Below, in pieces: positions 43,429 through 55,063 of a stretch of DNA of 64,000 bases. The translations under genes were made by a program, and so were the position numbers. Source of the stretch: Candidatus Vallotiella hemipterorum (GTDB taxonomy: Bacteria; Pseudomonadota; Gammaproteobacteria; Burkholderiales; Burkholderiaceae); NCBI RefSeq assembly GCF_910593725.1, contig NZ_OU343031.1:806001-870000 (forward strand). The letters are read 5' to 3'. Numbering within the stretch: the stretch's first letter is position 1; every line of letters starts with the position of its first letter. The notes beneath the pieces are model-generated. The model saw nothing but the letters and a program-made list of their open reading frames with translations. It did no database searches and had not been told where the DNA came from.

Positions 43429-43968
43429 TGGTGGTTGCATGTTACTAACTAGTATTAGTTATGTCAATAAAAAAGTTTGATAAGGTTATTACATCTTTTT
43501 ATAAAAGATAGATGCTGCAATGAGTATTGCACTTCTGCTATGTTTAAGAAATTATCATATAAGATATTTTCGAGATATAATATAAAGTTATTTTAAGAAT
43601 TCTCATCTTTGCTAAAACAAGCTTAGTTAGTACTTCTTATACTATATGCCTAAGTATAGGTTATCATACGATAATGTCATGTTAAATTTTCTGAAAATTA
43701 TCTAAAAAAAATCAAAGGTTTAAATAAGATAAGCTTTGCTGGAATACTAGCGAATAAATAAATGCTGATGATAATGATGCATATACTAACTACAGGTGTA
43801 TAGAGAGCCCTAAATATTCAATATAAGTTAACTCTAAAATATGCATTTTCCATATAACTCTCGCATTAACTTATTAACTAGCTAATGTTCGCGCCCTACC
43901 CATTAATCTTCAATTAGCTAAATTATCAGGGTCAAGTCTACGCTGAATAATAGTAGATACTATACCGA
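43429..43968. other. Gene-free interval between tRNA-Ser and lpxB
   Basis: 540 bp, very AT-rich, no ORF. The tRNA-Ser promoter is at its left end. In Burkholderia rnhB follows lpxB on this side; no trace of RNase HII is seen. Confidence 0.65.
43439..43467 (-). promoter_or_regulatory. Promoter of tRNA-Ser
   Basis: On the minus strand: TTGACA (43467-43462), a 17-base spacer, then TAACAT (43444-43439). Transcription would start just before the tRNA 5' end at 43428. Confidence 0.75.
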
Positions 43969-45144
43969 TTATAGAATCCTCTTTTTTGATATTCTGGCGT
44001 TAATAATGTCAATGATTACCTCCGAAGCACGTGCTGCTGCGTTTCGGCGTAATCGTTCATGTATCTCAGTAAACATATTAACTAGCGTACGTCGGTTGGA
44101 TTCATTATTTAGTTGAAGTAGTGTAGCATTAGCGAGTGCCTCTGGAGTGGCGAAATGCTGCAGAATCTCTGGTACAACAAACCGGCCAGCAAGAATATTC
44201 GGTAAACCGATGTAAGGCAAATAGCTTTGTCGTAGCATTACTTTTTTAGTTAGCCACGGAACTTTGTAAGAGATCACCATCGGCTTTTTTAGTAGGGCGG
44301 CTTCTAATGTCACAGTGCCACTCTTAACTAGCACTACGTCAGCTGCTGTCATTACTAACTGCGCATTGCCTTCAGTCAATGTTAGAGGCAAGTTCGAGTA
44401 GCGGTCTGCGAGCGGCTGTAGTATCGAACGGATAAACGCATTCGGCGCAGGTACAACAAAGTGTAATGACGGCTCACGCTTATGCATTAGGTCCATCGTT
44501 GCAAAGAACGTTGGGCCAATTAACTGGATCTCAGAATATCGGCTTCCCGGTAGCACTGCGACAAGAGGTTTTTCTTCTGGAAAGCCACTCTTACGGCGCG
44601 CGTCTAGGCGGTCTGGCTTCATTGGAATTAAATCAGCTAGCGGGTGTCCCACATATGTAGACTCAACTCCAGCCTTATTCAAAATTTCTGTTTCAAACGG
44701 AAATATACAGAGCATGTGATCTACTGCCGTAACAATCTTTTTAATACGCTTGCCTCGCCATGCCCAGATTGATGGACAAACATAGTGTATTGTAGGAATT
44801 CCTGCGTATCGTAGTTCTCTTTCAAGAGAAAGATTAAAATCTGGAGCATCAACTCCGATAAATACGCTTGGCGGTTCAGTTAACAGCTGCCGCTTCAACT
44901 TATTACGGATATGCAGGATTTCTGCAATATGGCGTAATGCCTCAACATACCCGCGCACCGATAACTTATCTATTGACCAGTGCGCGTTAAATCTATGCGA
45001 GATCATTCTTGGGCCGCCAATACCATAGTATTCCGTATCTATTGGTAGACGACTAGCGAGCCCAGTAAGCAATGATGCCGCTAAGAGATCGCCAGATGCT
45101 TCACCTGCTACCATTGCCAGTTTCAGTGGAATCGAATGTATCAT
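43969..45144 (-). CDS. lpxB: Lipid-A-disaccharide synthase
   Basis: GT19 glycosyltransferase that joins UDP-2,3-diacylglucosamine and lipid X. 391 residues from the start I choose ([19 protein letters not shown]); a longer form at 45186 would overlap lpxA and add residues unlike the family. The conserved [12 protein letters not shown] opening, [20 protein letters not shown] and [10 protein letters not shown] are intact. It ends the lpxD-fabZ-lpxA-lpxB series, 10 bp after lpxA. Lipid A assembly to the disaccharide stage appears functional, although lpxC and lpxH lie outside this window. Confidence 0.93.
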   Translation of the reverse strand: MIHSIPLKLAMVAGEASGDLLAASLLTGLASRLPIDTEYYGIGGPRMISHRFNAHWSIDKLSVRGYVEALRHIAEILHIRNKLKRQLLTEPPSVFIGVDAPDFNLSLERELRYAGIPTIHYVCPSIWAWRGKRIKKIVTAVDHMLCIFPFETEILNKAGVESTYVGHPLADLIPMKPDRLDARRKSGFPEEKPLVAVLPGSRYSEIQLIGPTFFATMDLMHKREPSLHFVVPAPNAFIRSILQPLADRYSNLPLTLTEGNAQLVMTAADVVLVKSGTVTLEAALLKKPMVISYKVPWLTKKVMLRQSYLPYIGLPNILAGRFVVPEILQHFATPEALANATLLQLNNESNRRTLVNMFTEIHERLRRNAAARASEVIIDIINARISKKRIL

Positions 45145-45154
45145 AATGGATGCA

Positions 45155-45943
45155 TTATCGAATAATGCTACGCGTAGCAGTTTCAATGAAACGTAATAAT
45201 ATCGTTACTGGCACCTCACCATCACCACCCCGCCTAGCCAGCTCATGTAACTGTGCTTTCGCTTCGTCTAGCGATAAGCTATTTTTATAGAGGGTGCGGT
45301 ACGCAGCCCGCAGCGCAGAGATCGCATCGGCGGTAAAGCCGCGACGGCGCAGCCCCTCAATATTAACGCCGCGCGGCTGTGCTTTTTCACTTGCTGCAAC
45401 CATATATGGGGGCAAGTCCTGGACTAATGCTGATGCGCCACCGAGAAATGCATGTTCCCCGATTCGTACAAACTGGTGAACTCCAGACATCCCACCAAGA
45501 ATCGCCCAGTCACCAACATTGACATGCCCGGCAATCTGTGAATTACTCGAGAAGACTATGTGGTTACCAATCTGGCAATCGTGCGCAATATGTACGTATG
45601 CCATAATCCAATTATCGTCCCCAATATAGGTAAGGCCGTTGTCTTGCGTAGTACCAGTATTAATTGTCGTGAATTCACGAATTGTATTGCGGTTTCCTAT
45701 CTTAAGCCTCGTTGATTCTCCGGCGTATTTCATATCTTGTGGGGGACCGCCAAGCGCCGCAAAATGGCCGATACGATTATTATCTCCGATCGTGGTATGC
45801 CCCTCTATAATTGTGTGAGAACCGACTGTTGTGTACGCACCAATGCGCACATGCGCTCCAATAACCGAGTAGGGACCTATCTGAACAGTATCGTCCAAAC
45901 TCGCGCCTGCTTCGATAATCGCAGCGGAATGAATACGAGTCAT
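45155..45943 (-). CDS. lpxA: UDP-N-acetylglucosamine acyltransferase
   Basis: First step of lipid A synthesis: acylates UDP-GlcNAc. 262 residues made of left-handed beta-helix hexapeptide repeats (for example [14 protein letters not shown]). The catalytic His121 is in [10 protein letters not shown]. The C-terminal helical part (EGLRRRGF onward) is complete. It is placed 42 bp after fabZ and 10 bp before lpxB. All signs point to an active enzyme. Confidence 0.97.
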   Translation of the reverse strand: MTRIHSAAIIEAGASLDDTVQIGPYSVIGAHVRIGAYTTVGSHTIIEGHTTIGDNNRIGHFAALGGPPQDMKYAGESTRLKIGNRNTIREFTTINTGTTQDNGLTYIGDDNWIMAYVHIAHDCQIGNHIVFSSNSQIAGHVNVGDWAILGGMSGVHQFVRIGEHAFLGGASALVQDLPPYMVAASEKAQPRGVNIEGLRRRGFTADAISALRAAYRTLYKNSLSLDEAKAQLHELARRGGDGEVPVTILLRFIETATRSIIR

Positions 45944-45985
45944 ATCTCGCGCCCTTGCTTCATTTACGCTACAAAACGCCTGTAC

Positions 45986-46450
45986 TCAGAAGGCAAAACG
46001 CATCTGCTGAACCGTACACATTAAGTCAGCTTTGACTGCTACCATCCCATCCACTTCTGCGCGCCCCTTAAATTTCCAGATACCGCGCATGCAGCGCTCG
46101 TATGAAATATGTAGAATTAATTGATCGCCCGGTTCAACGACGCGTTTGAACCGGGCATGATCAATGCCAACAAAGTAATACAATGTTTTTTCTAGATCGT
46201 GCTGTCCATCGGAAAACGTAAGTAAACCAGCGGTCTGCGCAAGCGCCTCTAGGATAAGCACTCCTGGCATGACGGGCCGCGCTGGAAAATGACCGGTGAA
46301 ATATGGTTCATTAATAGTTACATTCTTTAATGCTTTAATACGCTTATGCGGTTCAAGTTCTAGCACACGGTCAACAAGAAGAATCGGATAGCGATGCGGT
46401 AGCATCCTGAGAATCTTGTGGATGTCTAGATTTATTATCTCAGTGCTCAT
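45986..46450 (-). CDS. fabZ: 3-hydroxyacyl-[ACP] dehydratase
   Basis: Hot-dog-fold dehydratase of fatty-acid elongation. 154 residues. The active-site His54 is in [11 protein letters not shown] and Glu68 in [21 protein letters not shown] precedes them as usual. It draws on the same hydroxyacyl-ACP pool that LpxA and LpxD use, which is why it sits among them. The gaps are 45 bp from lpxD and 42 bp to lpxA. Confidence 0.97.
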   Translation of the reverse strand: MSTEIINLDIHKILRMLPHRYPILLVDRVLELEPHKRIKALKNVTINEPYFTGHFPARPVMPGVLILEALAQTAGLLTFSDGQHDLEKTLYYFVGIDHARFKRVVEPGDQLILHISYERCMRGIWKFKGRAEVDGMVAVKADLMCTVQQMRFAF

Positions 46451-46495
46451 CGCGTTCTAAGCACGACTAGGTCGCGCATTGCATGAATGTTATGA

Positions 46496-47629
46496 CTATT
46501 TACTCGCGTTAGCGAGCAACGCATAGCCTGCTGCAAGCGCAGCCTCTACTCTTTTAATCCGCGCAGATAGCTTACTGATATTACGCAGCAACGCTACACT
46601 CTTATTCCAGTCCCTGTGTAGAATAGCAGGCCAAGCACTGGTATAGACACCAGGCTTAATCAGAGATTTAGACACCCCGGATTTTGCAGTCACGATTATA
46701 TGGTCGGCGAGCGTAAGGTGGTCAGCAATGCCAACTGCGCCCCCAATCATACAGTGTTGACCAATCGTAGTACTGCCAGCGATACCCGTACAACCGGCAA
46801 CTACCGTGTAAGCTCCAATCTGGCAGTTATGCCCAATTTGTACTAAGTTGTCTATTTTTACCCCCTGTTCTATAACCGTATCGGTCATCGTGCCACGATC
46901 AATTGTCGTATTCGCTCCGATTTCTACATCCGAGCTAATTCTTACTATGCCGACCTGTGGTATTTTTACCCATTCTCCAGTCTGTTCATCGCCTTTTTTA
47001 ACGAAGTTCGGTGCAAAGCCGAAGCCATCAGCGCCGATCACTACGCCTGAATGTACAATTACGCGCTCGCCGAGTTGACAGCCGTGGTACACGGTCACAT
47101 TAGGATATAGATGCGAATTATTACCAATTACCGAATCGTGACCAATAAAAGTATAAGCGTCAATACGCACAGACTCGCCTACCACTGCACCTGTTTCGAT
47201 TGTGACGTGTGGGCCGATAATTGAGTTGGATCCTATTTTTGCAGCAGGGTCTACTACCGCGCTAGGATGAATACCTCGTACTGGTAATGGTAGCGCGGCA
47301 GCCTCTGAAAACTGTTGCGCAACGCGTGCAAAATAAACATACGGGTTTTGTGTCACGATGAAAGCCCGATCAGGCGAATCGATAGTGATCTTATACTGTA
47401 ACCGCAGCTTATCTAGATCTGATTGGCTGATTAATACTGCAGTTGCGTGCGTTAAGCCTACATATGACAAATACTTTGAATGAGTAACAAAAGTAATCTG
47501 TCCGGACTTTGCGCTCTCTAGCGGTGCGCAGCCTACAACTATAGCACTAGCATCACCAACTACTATGCCACCATAGAGCTTCGTCATCTGAGTTAATGTT
47601 ATAGATATGCACGATGATGCTGCAGTCAC
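46496..47629 (-). CDS. lpxD: UDP-3-O-acyl-glucosamine N-acyltransferase
   Basis: Third acylation step of lipid A. 377 residues, slightly longer than the E. coli enzyme. The N-terminal uridine-binding domain ([21 protein letters not shown]) is followed by a left-handed beta helix with many hexapeptide repeats ([14 protein letters not shown]). The catalytic His is in [13 protein letters not shown]. Its upstream neighbour in other betaproteobacteria is the chaperone gene skp, which is absent, leaving a 412-bp gap to bamA. Confidence 0.96.
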   Translation of the reverse strand: MTAASSCISITLTQMTKLYGGIVVGDASAIVVGCAPLESAKSGQITFVTHSKYLSYVGLTHATAVLISQSDLDKLRLQYKITIDSPDRAFIVTQNPYVYFARVAQQFSEAAALPLPVRGIHPSAVVDPAAKIGSNSIIGPHVTIETGAVVGESVRIDAYTFIGHDSVIGNNSHLYPNVTVYHGCQLGERVIVHSGVVIGADGFGFAPNFVKKGDEQTGEWVKIPQVGIVRISSDVEIGANTTIDRGTMTDTVIEQGVKIDNLVQIGHNCQIGAYTVVAGCTGIAGSTTIGQHCMIGGAVGIADHLTLADHIIVTAKSGVSKSLIKPGVYTSAWPAILHRDWNKSVALLRNISKLSARIKRVEAALAAGYALLANASK

Positions 47630-48041
47630 TTCGTTATGCCTTTATCAAATAAATGTAGTATTTAGTCTACATATTAATAGGAGGACTTGAGCGGACTAAT
47701 CTCCGTATTGCCAAATCATCGTATCCTAGCTTTATGCAGACAAACTGCTATGCAAATAAGGATATAAACCATGATCCTTGCAGACTTTATCTAACTGATT
47801 AAATATCCCCTAAACTCCATTCCATCTGTTACAAGCCGTAATTTGTAAAAAGTTTTTAAGATTAAAGTCGCTAACTTTATCAGTGCTCACTTGTGAAAGA
47901 CGCAGTCTAGGTAGACTAATATAAAGGGTTGCCTAGATACCCCCTGCCTAGCATTGTTAATTACGAGTAAGTTCATTGCGATATAGTGACAAAAGTATAA
48001 GGTTAGAAAAGTTACTTCTTGCACTGATAGATAGTCATTCA
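47630..48041. other. Gene-free interval in the skp/ompH slot
   Basis: 412 bp between bamA and lpxD with no ORF. I find no signal peptide or coiled-coil remnant of Skp in any frame. Confidence 0.7.
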
Positions 48042-50351
48042 TCAGAATGCAGTACCGATCTGGAACTGGAACCTCTGGTATTGATCGCCCTTATGCTTGA
48101 TAAGAGGAAAACCTAGGCCCAGTTTCAACGGTCCAATCGGTGAGATCCATGCTAAGCCCAAGCCATAGCTGTAGCGTAAGCTATTCTTGCTGAGACTATT
48201 ACCCCCTGTACCCCATACATTTCCGCCGTCAAGGAAAGTGAACACGCGTAATGTGCGATCGTAGTCAGTCTGAGGCAGGGGAAACATTAACTCGATACTA
48301 CCTACGATCATCTTAGATCCACCAATAGGATCGTTTGTTAACTTGTCCCGAGGACCTAGAGAAATTGGCTTATAACCACGCACTGATCCAATACCGCCAG
48401 CAAAATAGTTTTTAAAGATTGGGTAGGGTTTTCCGCTAAGTCCATTACCATAGCCCCCCCGCAAGTTTAGGCCCAATACAAAACCTCGGGTGAATGAGTA
48501 ATAGTATTGCATCTGTAAATCGGCCTTGTAGTACTGTGACTTACCGATTGGCGAACCACATTCTATGTTAGCCTGCGCATAATATCCACAGCTTGGTACT
48601 ATTATGTTATCGCGGGTATCACTTGACCAACCCACAGTGATTGGGACGCTGTTTGAGACTCTACCAGATCTGTTTATGTAATCGATATAGCTTTGCGGAA
48701 GCGAGTATTTAGTGCCTAGACGATTCTGCTCGACGCCAGCACCAAAATATATTGTGCTAGATTCTGAAAATGGAATGCCGAACTTGAGGTCGCCCCCTGC
48801 AGTAATGATCTTAAAGCTTGAATCAGTCTGGTAATATATTGGCTGAGACGTGCGATAGTAAATATTGATAATTCTTTTGATTCCATCGATTGTGATGCTT
48901 GGATCAATCTGTGTGAAAGCTAGCGTGCGATACGCAGAAGCAGTGTTAATGCTCAGTGATAAGCTTTTGCCAGAGCCGCAGAAGTTATCTTGTGATACGG
49001 CGCCTGATAACATAATCTTATTTGTAGATGATAGGCCTGCGCTGAGTAAAATTGCGCCAGTCGGTTTCTCAATCACTTTTAGGTCAATATCAACTTGATC
49101 TCTCGTGCCCTCTACTGGAATTGTCGTTAAATTCACATCAGTGAAATAGCCAAGTCGGTTGATCCTATCTTTTGATAGCATGAGCCTGCGGATATCAAAC
49201 CACGAACTTTCAAGCTGTCGCATCTCTCGACGGATTACCTCATCGCGTGTTTTGCTATTCCCAATGATATTCACCCGGCGTACGTAGACACGATGACTTG
49301 GATCAACATGAAGAGTTACTTTCACTGTGTCATGCTCCCGATCAATATCCGACTGCGCGTGTACACTAGCGAAAGCATAGCCATACTCACCAAGCTTCTC
49401 GATAATCGCCGTGATCGATGCCCTCAGTTTTTCCTCAGAGCAGTAGTCCCCTCTCTTTAACTGAATCAGCTTTGAGAGCTCGGCTTCCTTATTAAGGAAG
49501 TTCCCAGCGAAGTTAATGCAAGATATTTTGTATGGCTGGCCTTCATACAGCGTTACTGTTAAATATATATCTTTTTTATTCGGCGAGATTGATACCTGAG
49601 TCGAGTCAATATTAAATTCAAGATAACCTCTGTTTAGATAATATGAGCGAATATTCTCTAAATCACCGATAAATTTTTCCTTTAAATATAAGTCGTTTTT
49701 TGTATACCAAGAGAACCAGTTGAGTGTGGACGACCTCATTTCGTCGTACAATGTTCTAGTTGAGAATGTTTTATTGCCAATGAAATTAATCTGTTGAATC
49801 TTTGCGCTCGGCCCTTCTACAATTGAGAATAAGATTGATACGCGATTGAGGCCAATGTTAATTAGCTTCGCCGTTGTTTTAACCTCTGATGCGTAATACC
49901 CATGTGTTAGGTATTGACGTTTCACTTCCTGCGTAGCTTTTTCAAGTTGCGCCTTATCATATTGGCGTCCGCTGGATAAGCCGACCGATTGCAGTACCCC
50001 GGTTAGGTTTTCTTTATTAAACTCATGGACACCGATAAAGTCGATTGAGCTAATGACTGGTCGCTCCCGCACGTTGACTATTAAGATATCTTGCTTCATT
50101 AGTACCTTAACATCACTGAAAAAACCAGTCGAATATAATTTATGAATGACCTTCGATCCTTTTTCATCATCGAACATATCACCTTGCTTTATTGGTAAGT
50201 AAGCAAGCACGGTATTGGGCTCTATCTGCTGCAGTCCTGTAAGGCGAATATCCTTCACAACAAACGGTGCTATGGCATGCGTATTGATCGAATATAGTGA
50301 TAACACTGCAGCAATGACCATCTTAGGAATAAAGCGGTAATTTTTGAACAA
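48042..50351 (-). CDS. bamA: Outer-membrane protein assembly factor BamA
   Basis: Central beta-barrel of the BAM complex that inserts outer-membrane proteins. 769 residues. A signal peptide ends near residue 26 (NTHA), followed by five POTRA domains to about residue 420. The C-terminal Omp85 barrel contains VRGYKPISLGPRD and ends in Phe (QFQIGTAF), as outer-membrane barrels do. It is intact and typical. It lacks its two usual neighbours, rseP upstream and skp downstream. Confidence 0.96.
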   Translation of the reverse strand: MFKNYRFIPKMVIAAVLSLYSINTHAIAPFVVKDIRLTGLQQIEPNTVLAYLPIKQGDMFDDEKGSKVIHKLYSTGFFSDVKVLMKQDILIVNVRERPVISSIDFIGVHEFNKENLTGVLQSVGLSSGRQYDKAQLEKATQEVKRQYLTHGYYASEVKTTAKLINIGLNRVSILFSIVEGPSAKIQQINFIGNKTFSTRTLYDEMRSSTLNWFSWYTKNDLYLKEKFIGDLENIRSYYLNRGYLEFNIDSTQVSISPNKKDIYLTVTLYEGQPYKISCINFAGNFLNKEAELSKLIQLKRGDYCSEEKLRASITAIIEKLGEYGYAFASVHAQSDIDREHDTVKVTLHVDPSHRVYVRRVNIIGNSKTRDEVIRREMRQLESSWFDIRRLMLSKDRINRLGYFTDVNLTTIPVEGTRDQVDIDLKVIEKPTGAILLSAGLSSTNKIMLSGAVSQDNFCGSGKSLSLSINTASAYRTLAFTQIDPSITIDGIKRIINIYYRTSQPIYYQTDSSFKIITAGGDLKFGIPFSESSTIYFGAGVEQNRLGTKYSLPQSYIDYINRSGRVSNSVPITVGWSSDTRDNIIVPSCGYYAQANIECGSPIGKSQYYKADLQMQYYYSFTRGFVLGLNLRGGYGNGLSGKPYPIFKNYFAGGIGSVRGYKPISLGPRDKLTNDPIGGSKMIVGSIELMFPLPQTDYDRTLRVFTFLDGGNVWGTGGNSLSKNSLRYSYGLGLAWISPIGPLKLGLGFPLIKHKGDQYQRFQFQIGTAF

Positions 50352-50839
50352 CTTTTTTCCTTAATATTTTTTTATTGCGAGGCATATTGATCTTAGCGCG
50401 CGATACTTAACATCGCACTTAGAAATAAATCTGATGTGATAAGCAATTAAACGACGCAACTAAAGCTCATAAAGCAATGCATATAAAATCTGCTATTTTT
50501 AGCATAAGTTTCTAGCATTTCGAAATGGTTTTGCTTGTTATAGCTTTATCTAAATAAATAGCATAACAGATAATTAAGTGTATATAATACTGAAAGTAGT
50601 AATAGATCGCGCGTATTAAAACTAGTCAAGCTAAATCTATAGGGATGTAAAAAAACAAGGCCTAGTTTATAGATTTTGATCATATAGTTGGCGATTATCA
50701 ATCGGTAAAGCAGGGAGCATGGACCATATTATCTCATTTGATGGCCTCATCTTTATGATGTTTTGTTGTTAATGAAACCCATGCGGTTTTACCGGATCTG
50801 CAGTAGACACCTTCAGCATTTTTGCTGACTCGTTAAACC
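50352..50839. other. Gene-free interval in the rseP slot
   Basis: 488 bp between dxr and bamA, AT-rich, no ORF. The site-2 protease motifs of RseP (HExGH, LDG) are not seen in any frame. Confidence 0.7.
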
Positions 50840-52018
50840 CTAGCTATATAAGTATCGAGATAGTGCCTCCTGAGCCGCACGGCGAGCCTGCGCGTCAATA
50901 TCGAGTACCGCATCTAGTGTTGTGGAAACATTGGCCTGAACTTGTTCAAGTACGTCACTGACTACTGCTGCGATTGCAGTAAATCCAATGTGTCGTGCAA
51001 GAAATGCCTCAACTGCAACCTCATTCGCCGCGTTTAATACTGTGCTTGCTGCACCGCCCTCATGCAATGCCTGTAACGCGAGAGATAGACATGGAAAACG
51101 CTTGTAGTCGAGGGGCTCGAATGTAAGAGTCGCCACCTTTGCTAGATCTAGCTGCTCGACGCCCGATACAATCCGAGTTGGAAACGCTAGTGCATGAGCG
51201 ATCGGCGTGCGCATATCAGGATTACCAAGCTGCGCAAGTGTTGAACCATCCGCATACGACACTAGGGAGTGAATTACGCTTTGTGGATGTATTAATATGT
51301 GAATTTGCTCTGGCCGCAAATTAAATAGCCAACTAGCCTCAATCACCTCAAGGCCTTTGTTCATCATTGTAGCCGAATCAACCGAGATCTTACGTCCCAT
51401 AATCCAGTTTGGATGTTTGCATGCTTCTTCTGGCGTTACATTAACTAACGTAATCGGCTCACGCAGGCGAAATGGACCACCAGACGCAGTTAGCTGGATC
51501 CTTGTCACTTCGCCATGCACATTAGGTTCACGAGGAAAGCATTGGAAAATTGCATTATGCTCGCTATCAATAGGCAAGAGCGAAGCACCACTTGCATGGA
51601 CCGCATCCATAAATAATGCGCCCGACATTACTAGTGCTTCCTTATTCGCAAGTAAAATCCGCTTTCCAGCATGCGCAGCCGCCAGCGTTGGCTCTAGCCC
51701 CGCTGCACCAACAATAGCTGCTACGACTATATTACAAGCATTATCCACCGCAGCAGAGACCATCGCAGCGCGGCCGTAGTCTACGCGAGTTACGCAGCCC
51801 GCAGCATATAAGCGTTCCTGCAGATGTGTTGCCGTCTGTGCGTCATCAACTACGGCGACGTATGGTGTGAATTGCATACATTGCTGAGCAAGTTTTTCCC
51901 AGTTCCGGTGTGCAGTTAACGCGTGTATTGAAAATCTATCCGGATATCGAGCGATCACGTTCAGCGTGCTATCGCCGATTGAGCCTGTTGAGCCAAGCAG
52001 AGTTACATAATGTTGCAT
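50840..52018 (-). CDS. dxr: 1-deoxy-D-xylulose 5-phosphate reductoisomerase
   Basis: Converts DXP to methylerythritol phosphate with NADPH, the committed MEP step. 392 residues. The NADPH loop [13 protein letters not shown] opens the protein. [11 protein letters not shown], the metal and substrate site [10 protein letters not shown], and [17 protein letters not shown] are all present. It follows cdsA by 10 bp. Together with ispD and ispF in this window it makes the isoprenoid supply for uppS likely functional. Confidence 0.97.
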   Translation of the reverse strand: MQHYVTLLGSTGSIGDSTLNVIARYPDRFSIHALTAHRNWEKLAQQCMQFTPYVAVVDDAQTATHLQERLYAAGCVTRVDYGRAAMVSAAVDNACNIVVAAIVGAAGLEPTLAAAHAGKRILLANKEALVMSGALFMDAVHASGASLLPIDSEHNAIFQCFPREPNVHGEVTRIQLTASGGPFRLREPITLVNVTPEEACKHPNWIMGRKISVDSATMMNKGLEVIEASWLFNLRPEQIHILIHPQSVIHSLVSYADGSTLAQLGNPDMRTPIAHALAFPTRIVSGVEQLDLAKVATLTFEPLDYKRFPCLSLALQALHEGGAASTVLNAANEVAVEAFLARHIGFTAIAAVVSDVLEQVQANVSTTLDAVLDIDAQARRAAQEALSRYLYS

Positions 52019-52028
52019 TATGAATAAT

Positions 52029-52844
52029 TCAACTCAAAAGCAGCATCGCTAATGGGAGAACAGGTAAAAGACTATCAATCCGGTCAAGCATACCACCATG
52101 ACCAGGCAATAACTGACTCGCATCTTTCACGCCAGCCTGGCGCTTTAGCAGCGACTCGAACAAATCGCCAACTATGCTAAAAACGATTAGTAGGCTGAGT
52201 ATTAGCACTGCGCCCAGCGCTCCGAGACGCTTAATTAGAAAGCCTGTTACAGTTAATAGACTTGGATTTGCAGAAAATGCAAGCAGCGCACCCATGATAG
52301 TTAACAGCCATCCGCCAACGGCGCCTTCCCACGTTTTACTTGGACTAATTGCTGGCGCTAGCTTATGCTGGCTAAAGAGTTTACCTACAAAGTAGGCGCC
52401 GCTATCAGCAAGACAGACAATACACAATAAAGATAGTACAAATATAACGCCACATACACGTGCAGCTATCAGCGCATGCCAACAAGCAATAAACAGTACT
52501 ACGCCTGACACCAGCATAAAAATACGCCAGACGCCGCTAGCCAGTATCGGTTTTCGTAATAGTATGAACGGCGCTATAACAATCCAAAATGCGGCGGCCA
52601 CCCGTAACAGCGCATTACCTAGCGGTGCACCAGCTAACATATAGGAAACTAAAATCACACCAGATAGTATAGAATAATAAAATGGCCAAACTCCGGACAA
52701 CTGTAATAGTTTACCCCATTCCCAGGCCGCAAATACTAGTACACAAGCGATTAGTACACTGAAACCACTCAACGGGAGAAACAGTGTAGCCGGCAATAAA
52801 ATAGCGAGCAGGCTAATCGCCGTAAACATTCGGATTTTTAGCAT
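52029..52844 (-). CDS. cdsA: Phosphatidate cytidylyltransferase
   Basis: Makes CDP-diacylglycerol, the precursor of the bacterial phospholipids. 271 residues, a polytopic membrane protein with about eight hydrophobic helices. The family signature near the C-terminus is present in [20 protein letters not shown], followed by [22 protein letters not shown] is a second conserved loop. Its ATG overlaps the end of uppS by 7 bp, so translation is coupled. Confidence 0.95.
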   Translation of the reverse strand: MLKIRMFTAISLLAILLPATLFLPLSGFSVLIACVLVFAAWEWGKLLQLSGVWPFYYSILSGVILVSYMLAGAPLGNALLRVAAAFWIVIAPFILLRKPILASGVWRIFMLVSGVVLFIACWHALIAARVCGVIFVLSLLCIVCLADSGAYFVGKLFSQHKLAPAISPSKTWEGAVGGWLLTIMGALLAFSANPSLLTVTGFLIKRLGALGAVLILSLLIVFSIVGDLFESLLKRQAGVKDASQLLPGHGGMLDRIDSLLPVLPLAMLLLS

Positions 52845-53620
52845 AGCAACGCATCTATATTTTGAGACTTTCTAGTAAGTTGTTCTCCCGTACGCCCAAA
52901 ACGCCGCTCTCGTCCGCAGTATGAAGCGATCGCTTTACCTAATTCCATATCATTAAACTCTGGCCAGAAAACGCCGGTGAAGTAAAACTCAGTGTAAGCT
53001 AGCTGCCATAGTAGAAAATTGCTAACACGCTGCTCGCCGCCTGTACGAATAAACAAGTCCGGCTCTGGCGCATACGCCATGGCTAAGTATTGAGAGAAAT
53101 TCGATTCATTCACACTCTGAATAGAATTATCGTCTACGCATTGCTGCGCAATCTTGCGTGTGGCCTGGAGAATATCCCAGCGGCCGCCATAATTTGCCGC
53201 AATGGTTAGTATCAGACCTGTGTTACTTGCTGTCTTAGCTTCTGCGTTTTGTACAAGGTCTTGAATTCTGGGCTCGAACATTGATAAGTCACCAACTACT
53301 CGTAGCCGGATGTTATTAGTATATAGATGTGCAATTTCGCGCTCGAGCGCACTAATAAAGAGACGCATCAGGAATGACACTTCGTCGATCGGGCGACGCC
53401 AGTTCTCAGGGCTAAATGCAAACAAAGTCAGAAATTTGATATTCCGCATCGTACACGACTTGGTAATTATTTTCACTGTTTCGAGTCCCTTAACATGACC
53501 TGAAACACGGGGTAGGCGTCTGCTTTCCGCCCATCGGCCATTGCCATCCATTATAATTGCAATATGCCTTGGAACCTCTGTAACAGTTGGCGTGCACATC
53601 GTAGAACTAGTATGTATCAT
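52838..53620 (-). CDS. uppS: Undecaprenyl diphosphate synthase
   Basis: Cis-prenyltransferase that makes the lipid carrier for peptidoglycan and LPS sugars. 260 residues. The catalytic Asp25 is in IAIIMDGNGRWA; FSPENWRRP and RTGGEQRVSNFLLWQ are family signatures. The dozen residues before VPRHIAIIMD vary between relatives, so the exact start is open. It overlaps cdsA by 7 bp and lies 70 bp after frr. Confidence 0.96.
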   Translation of the reverse strand: MIHTSSTMCTPTVTEVPRHIAIIMDGNGRWAESRRLPRVSGHVKGLETVKIITKSCTMRNIKFLTLFAFSPENWRRPIDEVSFLMRLFISALEREIAHLYTNNIRLRVVGDLSMFEPRIQDLVQNAEAKTASNTGLILTIAANYGGRWDILQATRKIAQQCVDDNSIQSVNESNFSQYLAMAYAPEPDLFIRTGGEQRVSNFLLWQLAYTEFYFTGVFWPEFNDMELGKAIASYCGRERRFGRTGEQLTRKSQNIDALLC

Positions 53621-53690
53621 TTATCGTCGTTCTGTGTCGGCCTAGTAACAGGTAAAAAGCAGGCAAGTAGCACTTAAGGTACCACGCGCT

Positions 53691-54254
53691 TTACACTGTC
53701 ATAATTTCTGACTCTTTAATCTGAACTAACTTCTCGATCTCAGAGACAAACTTGTCAGTTAGCTTTTGAACTTCGTCTTGCGCCCGGCGTTCATCATCTT
53801 CAGATATATCTTTATCTTTCAGTAATTTTTTTAACTGATCATTTGCGTCTCGTCGCAGATTACGTACTACTACCTTTGCGTTTTCGCCCTCTGCTTTCAC
53901 AGCCCTACTTAACTCTCGTCGACGTTCTTCTGTTAAGGCTGGCATTGGCACGCGAATCAGGTCTCCTTGTGATGCTGGGTCTAAACCGAAACTAGATTCA
54001 CGAATTGCCTTAGAAACTACTGCAACCATTTTTTTATCCCACGGCTGCACACTAATCGTGTTAGCATCGATGAGTGTTAGGTTCGCGACCTGCAAAATAG
54101 ATACATTCGAACCATAGTAATCAACCTGGATATGATCAAGTAGGCCTGTATGAGCGCGACCAGTTCGTATCTTCGCGAGATAATCGCTTTTAAATCCCTT
54201 TAAAGAGCGCCGCATTTTCTGCTCCGCGTCTTTCTGGATGTCTATAATAATCAT
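53691..54254 (-). CDS. frr: Ribosome recycling factor
   Basis: Splits the post-termination ribosome together with EF-G. 187 residues. Signatures include [27 protein letters not shown] and [16 protein letters not shown], and it ends EIMTV. Compared with the family as I remember it, one residue appears inserted in the first helix ([12 protein letters not shown]). The gene sits 80 bp after pyrH in the order rpsB-tsf-pyrH-frr, conserved across bacteria. Confidence 0.96.
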   Translation of the reverse strand: MIIIDIQKDAEQKMRRSLKGFKSDYLAKIRTGRAHTGLLDHIQVDYYGSNVSILQVANLTLIDANTISVQPWDKKMVAVVSKAIRESSFGLDPASQGDLIRVPMPALTEERRRELSRAVKAEGENAKVVVRNLRRDANDQLKKLLKDKDISEDDERRAQDEVQKLTDKFVSEIEKLVQIKESEIMTV

Positions 54255-54334
54255 TTAAACCCCCAAAAATGTAGCCTAATGCTAATAAATCAAGCAGGCA
54301 TAAGTCACCCTAGGCCACCTTCACTCTACGGAGC

Positions 54335-55048
54335 TTATACGTGTACTAGTGTTCCTTCGTCATCACCTTGCACGATGCGCTTTAAGGCGCCGGGCTTATT
54401 AATCGAAAATACCCGGATAGGTAGATTCTGATCACGGCATAATGCAAATGCGGTTGCATCCATCACCTGCAGATTACGATTAATAGCCTCATCAAAGCTT
54501 ATTGTCGTGTAACGAGTAGCTAACGGATTCTTTTGTGGGTCATCGGAATAGACACCATCGACCTTAGTGGCTTTAAGAATGACTTCCGCGTCGATCTCCG
54601 CACCTCGTAGCGCAGCAGCAGTATCCGTAGTAAAAAACGGATTACCTGTACCAGCAGCAAAAATAACGACTCGCCCCGCTTCTAGTTGACGAATTGCACG
54701 CCACCGAATATAAGGTTCGACTACTTGGTCCATGCGCAACGCAGACTGAACACGCGCTTCAATTCCAGCATGGCGCATTGCATCCTGCAGCGCTAATGCA
54801 TTCATCATTGTTGCAAGCATCCCCATATAGTCCGCCGTTGCGCGATCCATACCTGCCGAACCTCCGGCTACGCCACGGAAGATATTACCACCGCCAATCA
54901 CGAGAGCAAGCTGAGAGTCAAGTCTAATAACGTTGACAATATCCGCAACGATTCTCTCGATTATCGTACGCTTAATGCCAAATGCATCATCGCCCATGAG
55001 GGCTTCGCCAGAGAGTTTAAGCAGAAGGCGTTTGTAGACAGTTGACAT
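54335..55048 (-). CDS. pyrH: Uridylate kinase
   Basis: Hexameric amino-acid-kinase-fold enzyme that phosphorylates UMP. 237 residues. [20 protein letters not shown], the [18 protein letters not shown] segment and the C-terminal VVQGD-like [11 protein letters not shown] are all as expected. A perfect 9-bp hairpin (55064-55084) lies 15 bp before its start and could influence translation initiation. It follows tsf after 189 bp. Confidence 0.96.
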   Translation of the reverse strand: MSTVYKRLLLKLSGEALMGDDAFGIKRTIIERIVADIVNVIRLDSQLALVIGGGNIFRGVAGGSAGMDRATADYMGMLATMMNALALQDAMRHAGIEARVQSALRMDQVVEPYIRWRAIRQLEAGRVVIFAAGTGNPFFTTDTAAALRGAEIDAEVILKATKVDGVYSDDPQKNPLATRYTTISFDEAINRNLQVMDATAFALCRDQNLPIRVFSINKPGALKRIVQGDDEGTLVHV

Positions 55049-55063
55049 GGCAGGTATTCGCTT

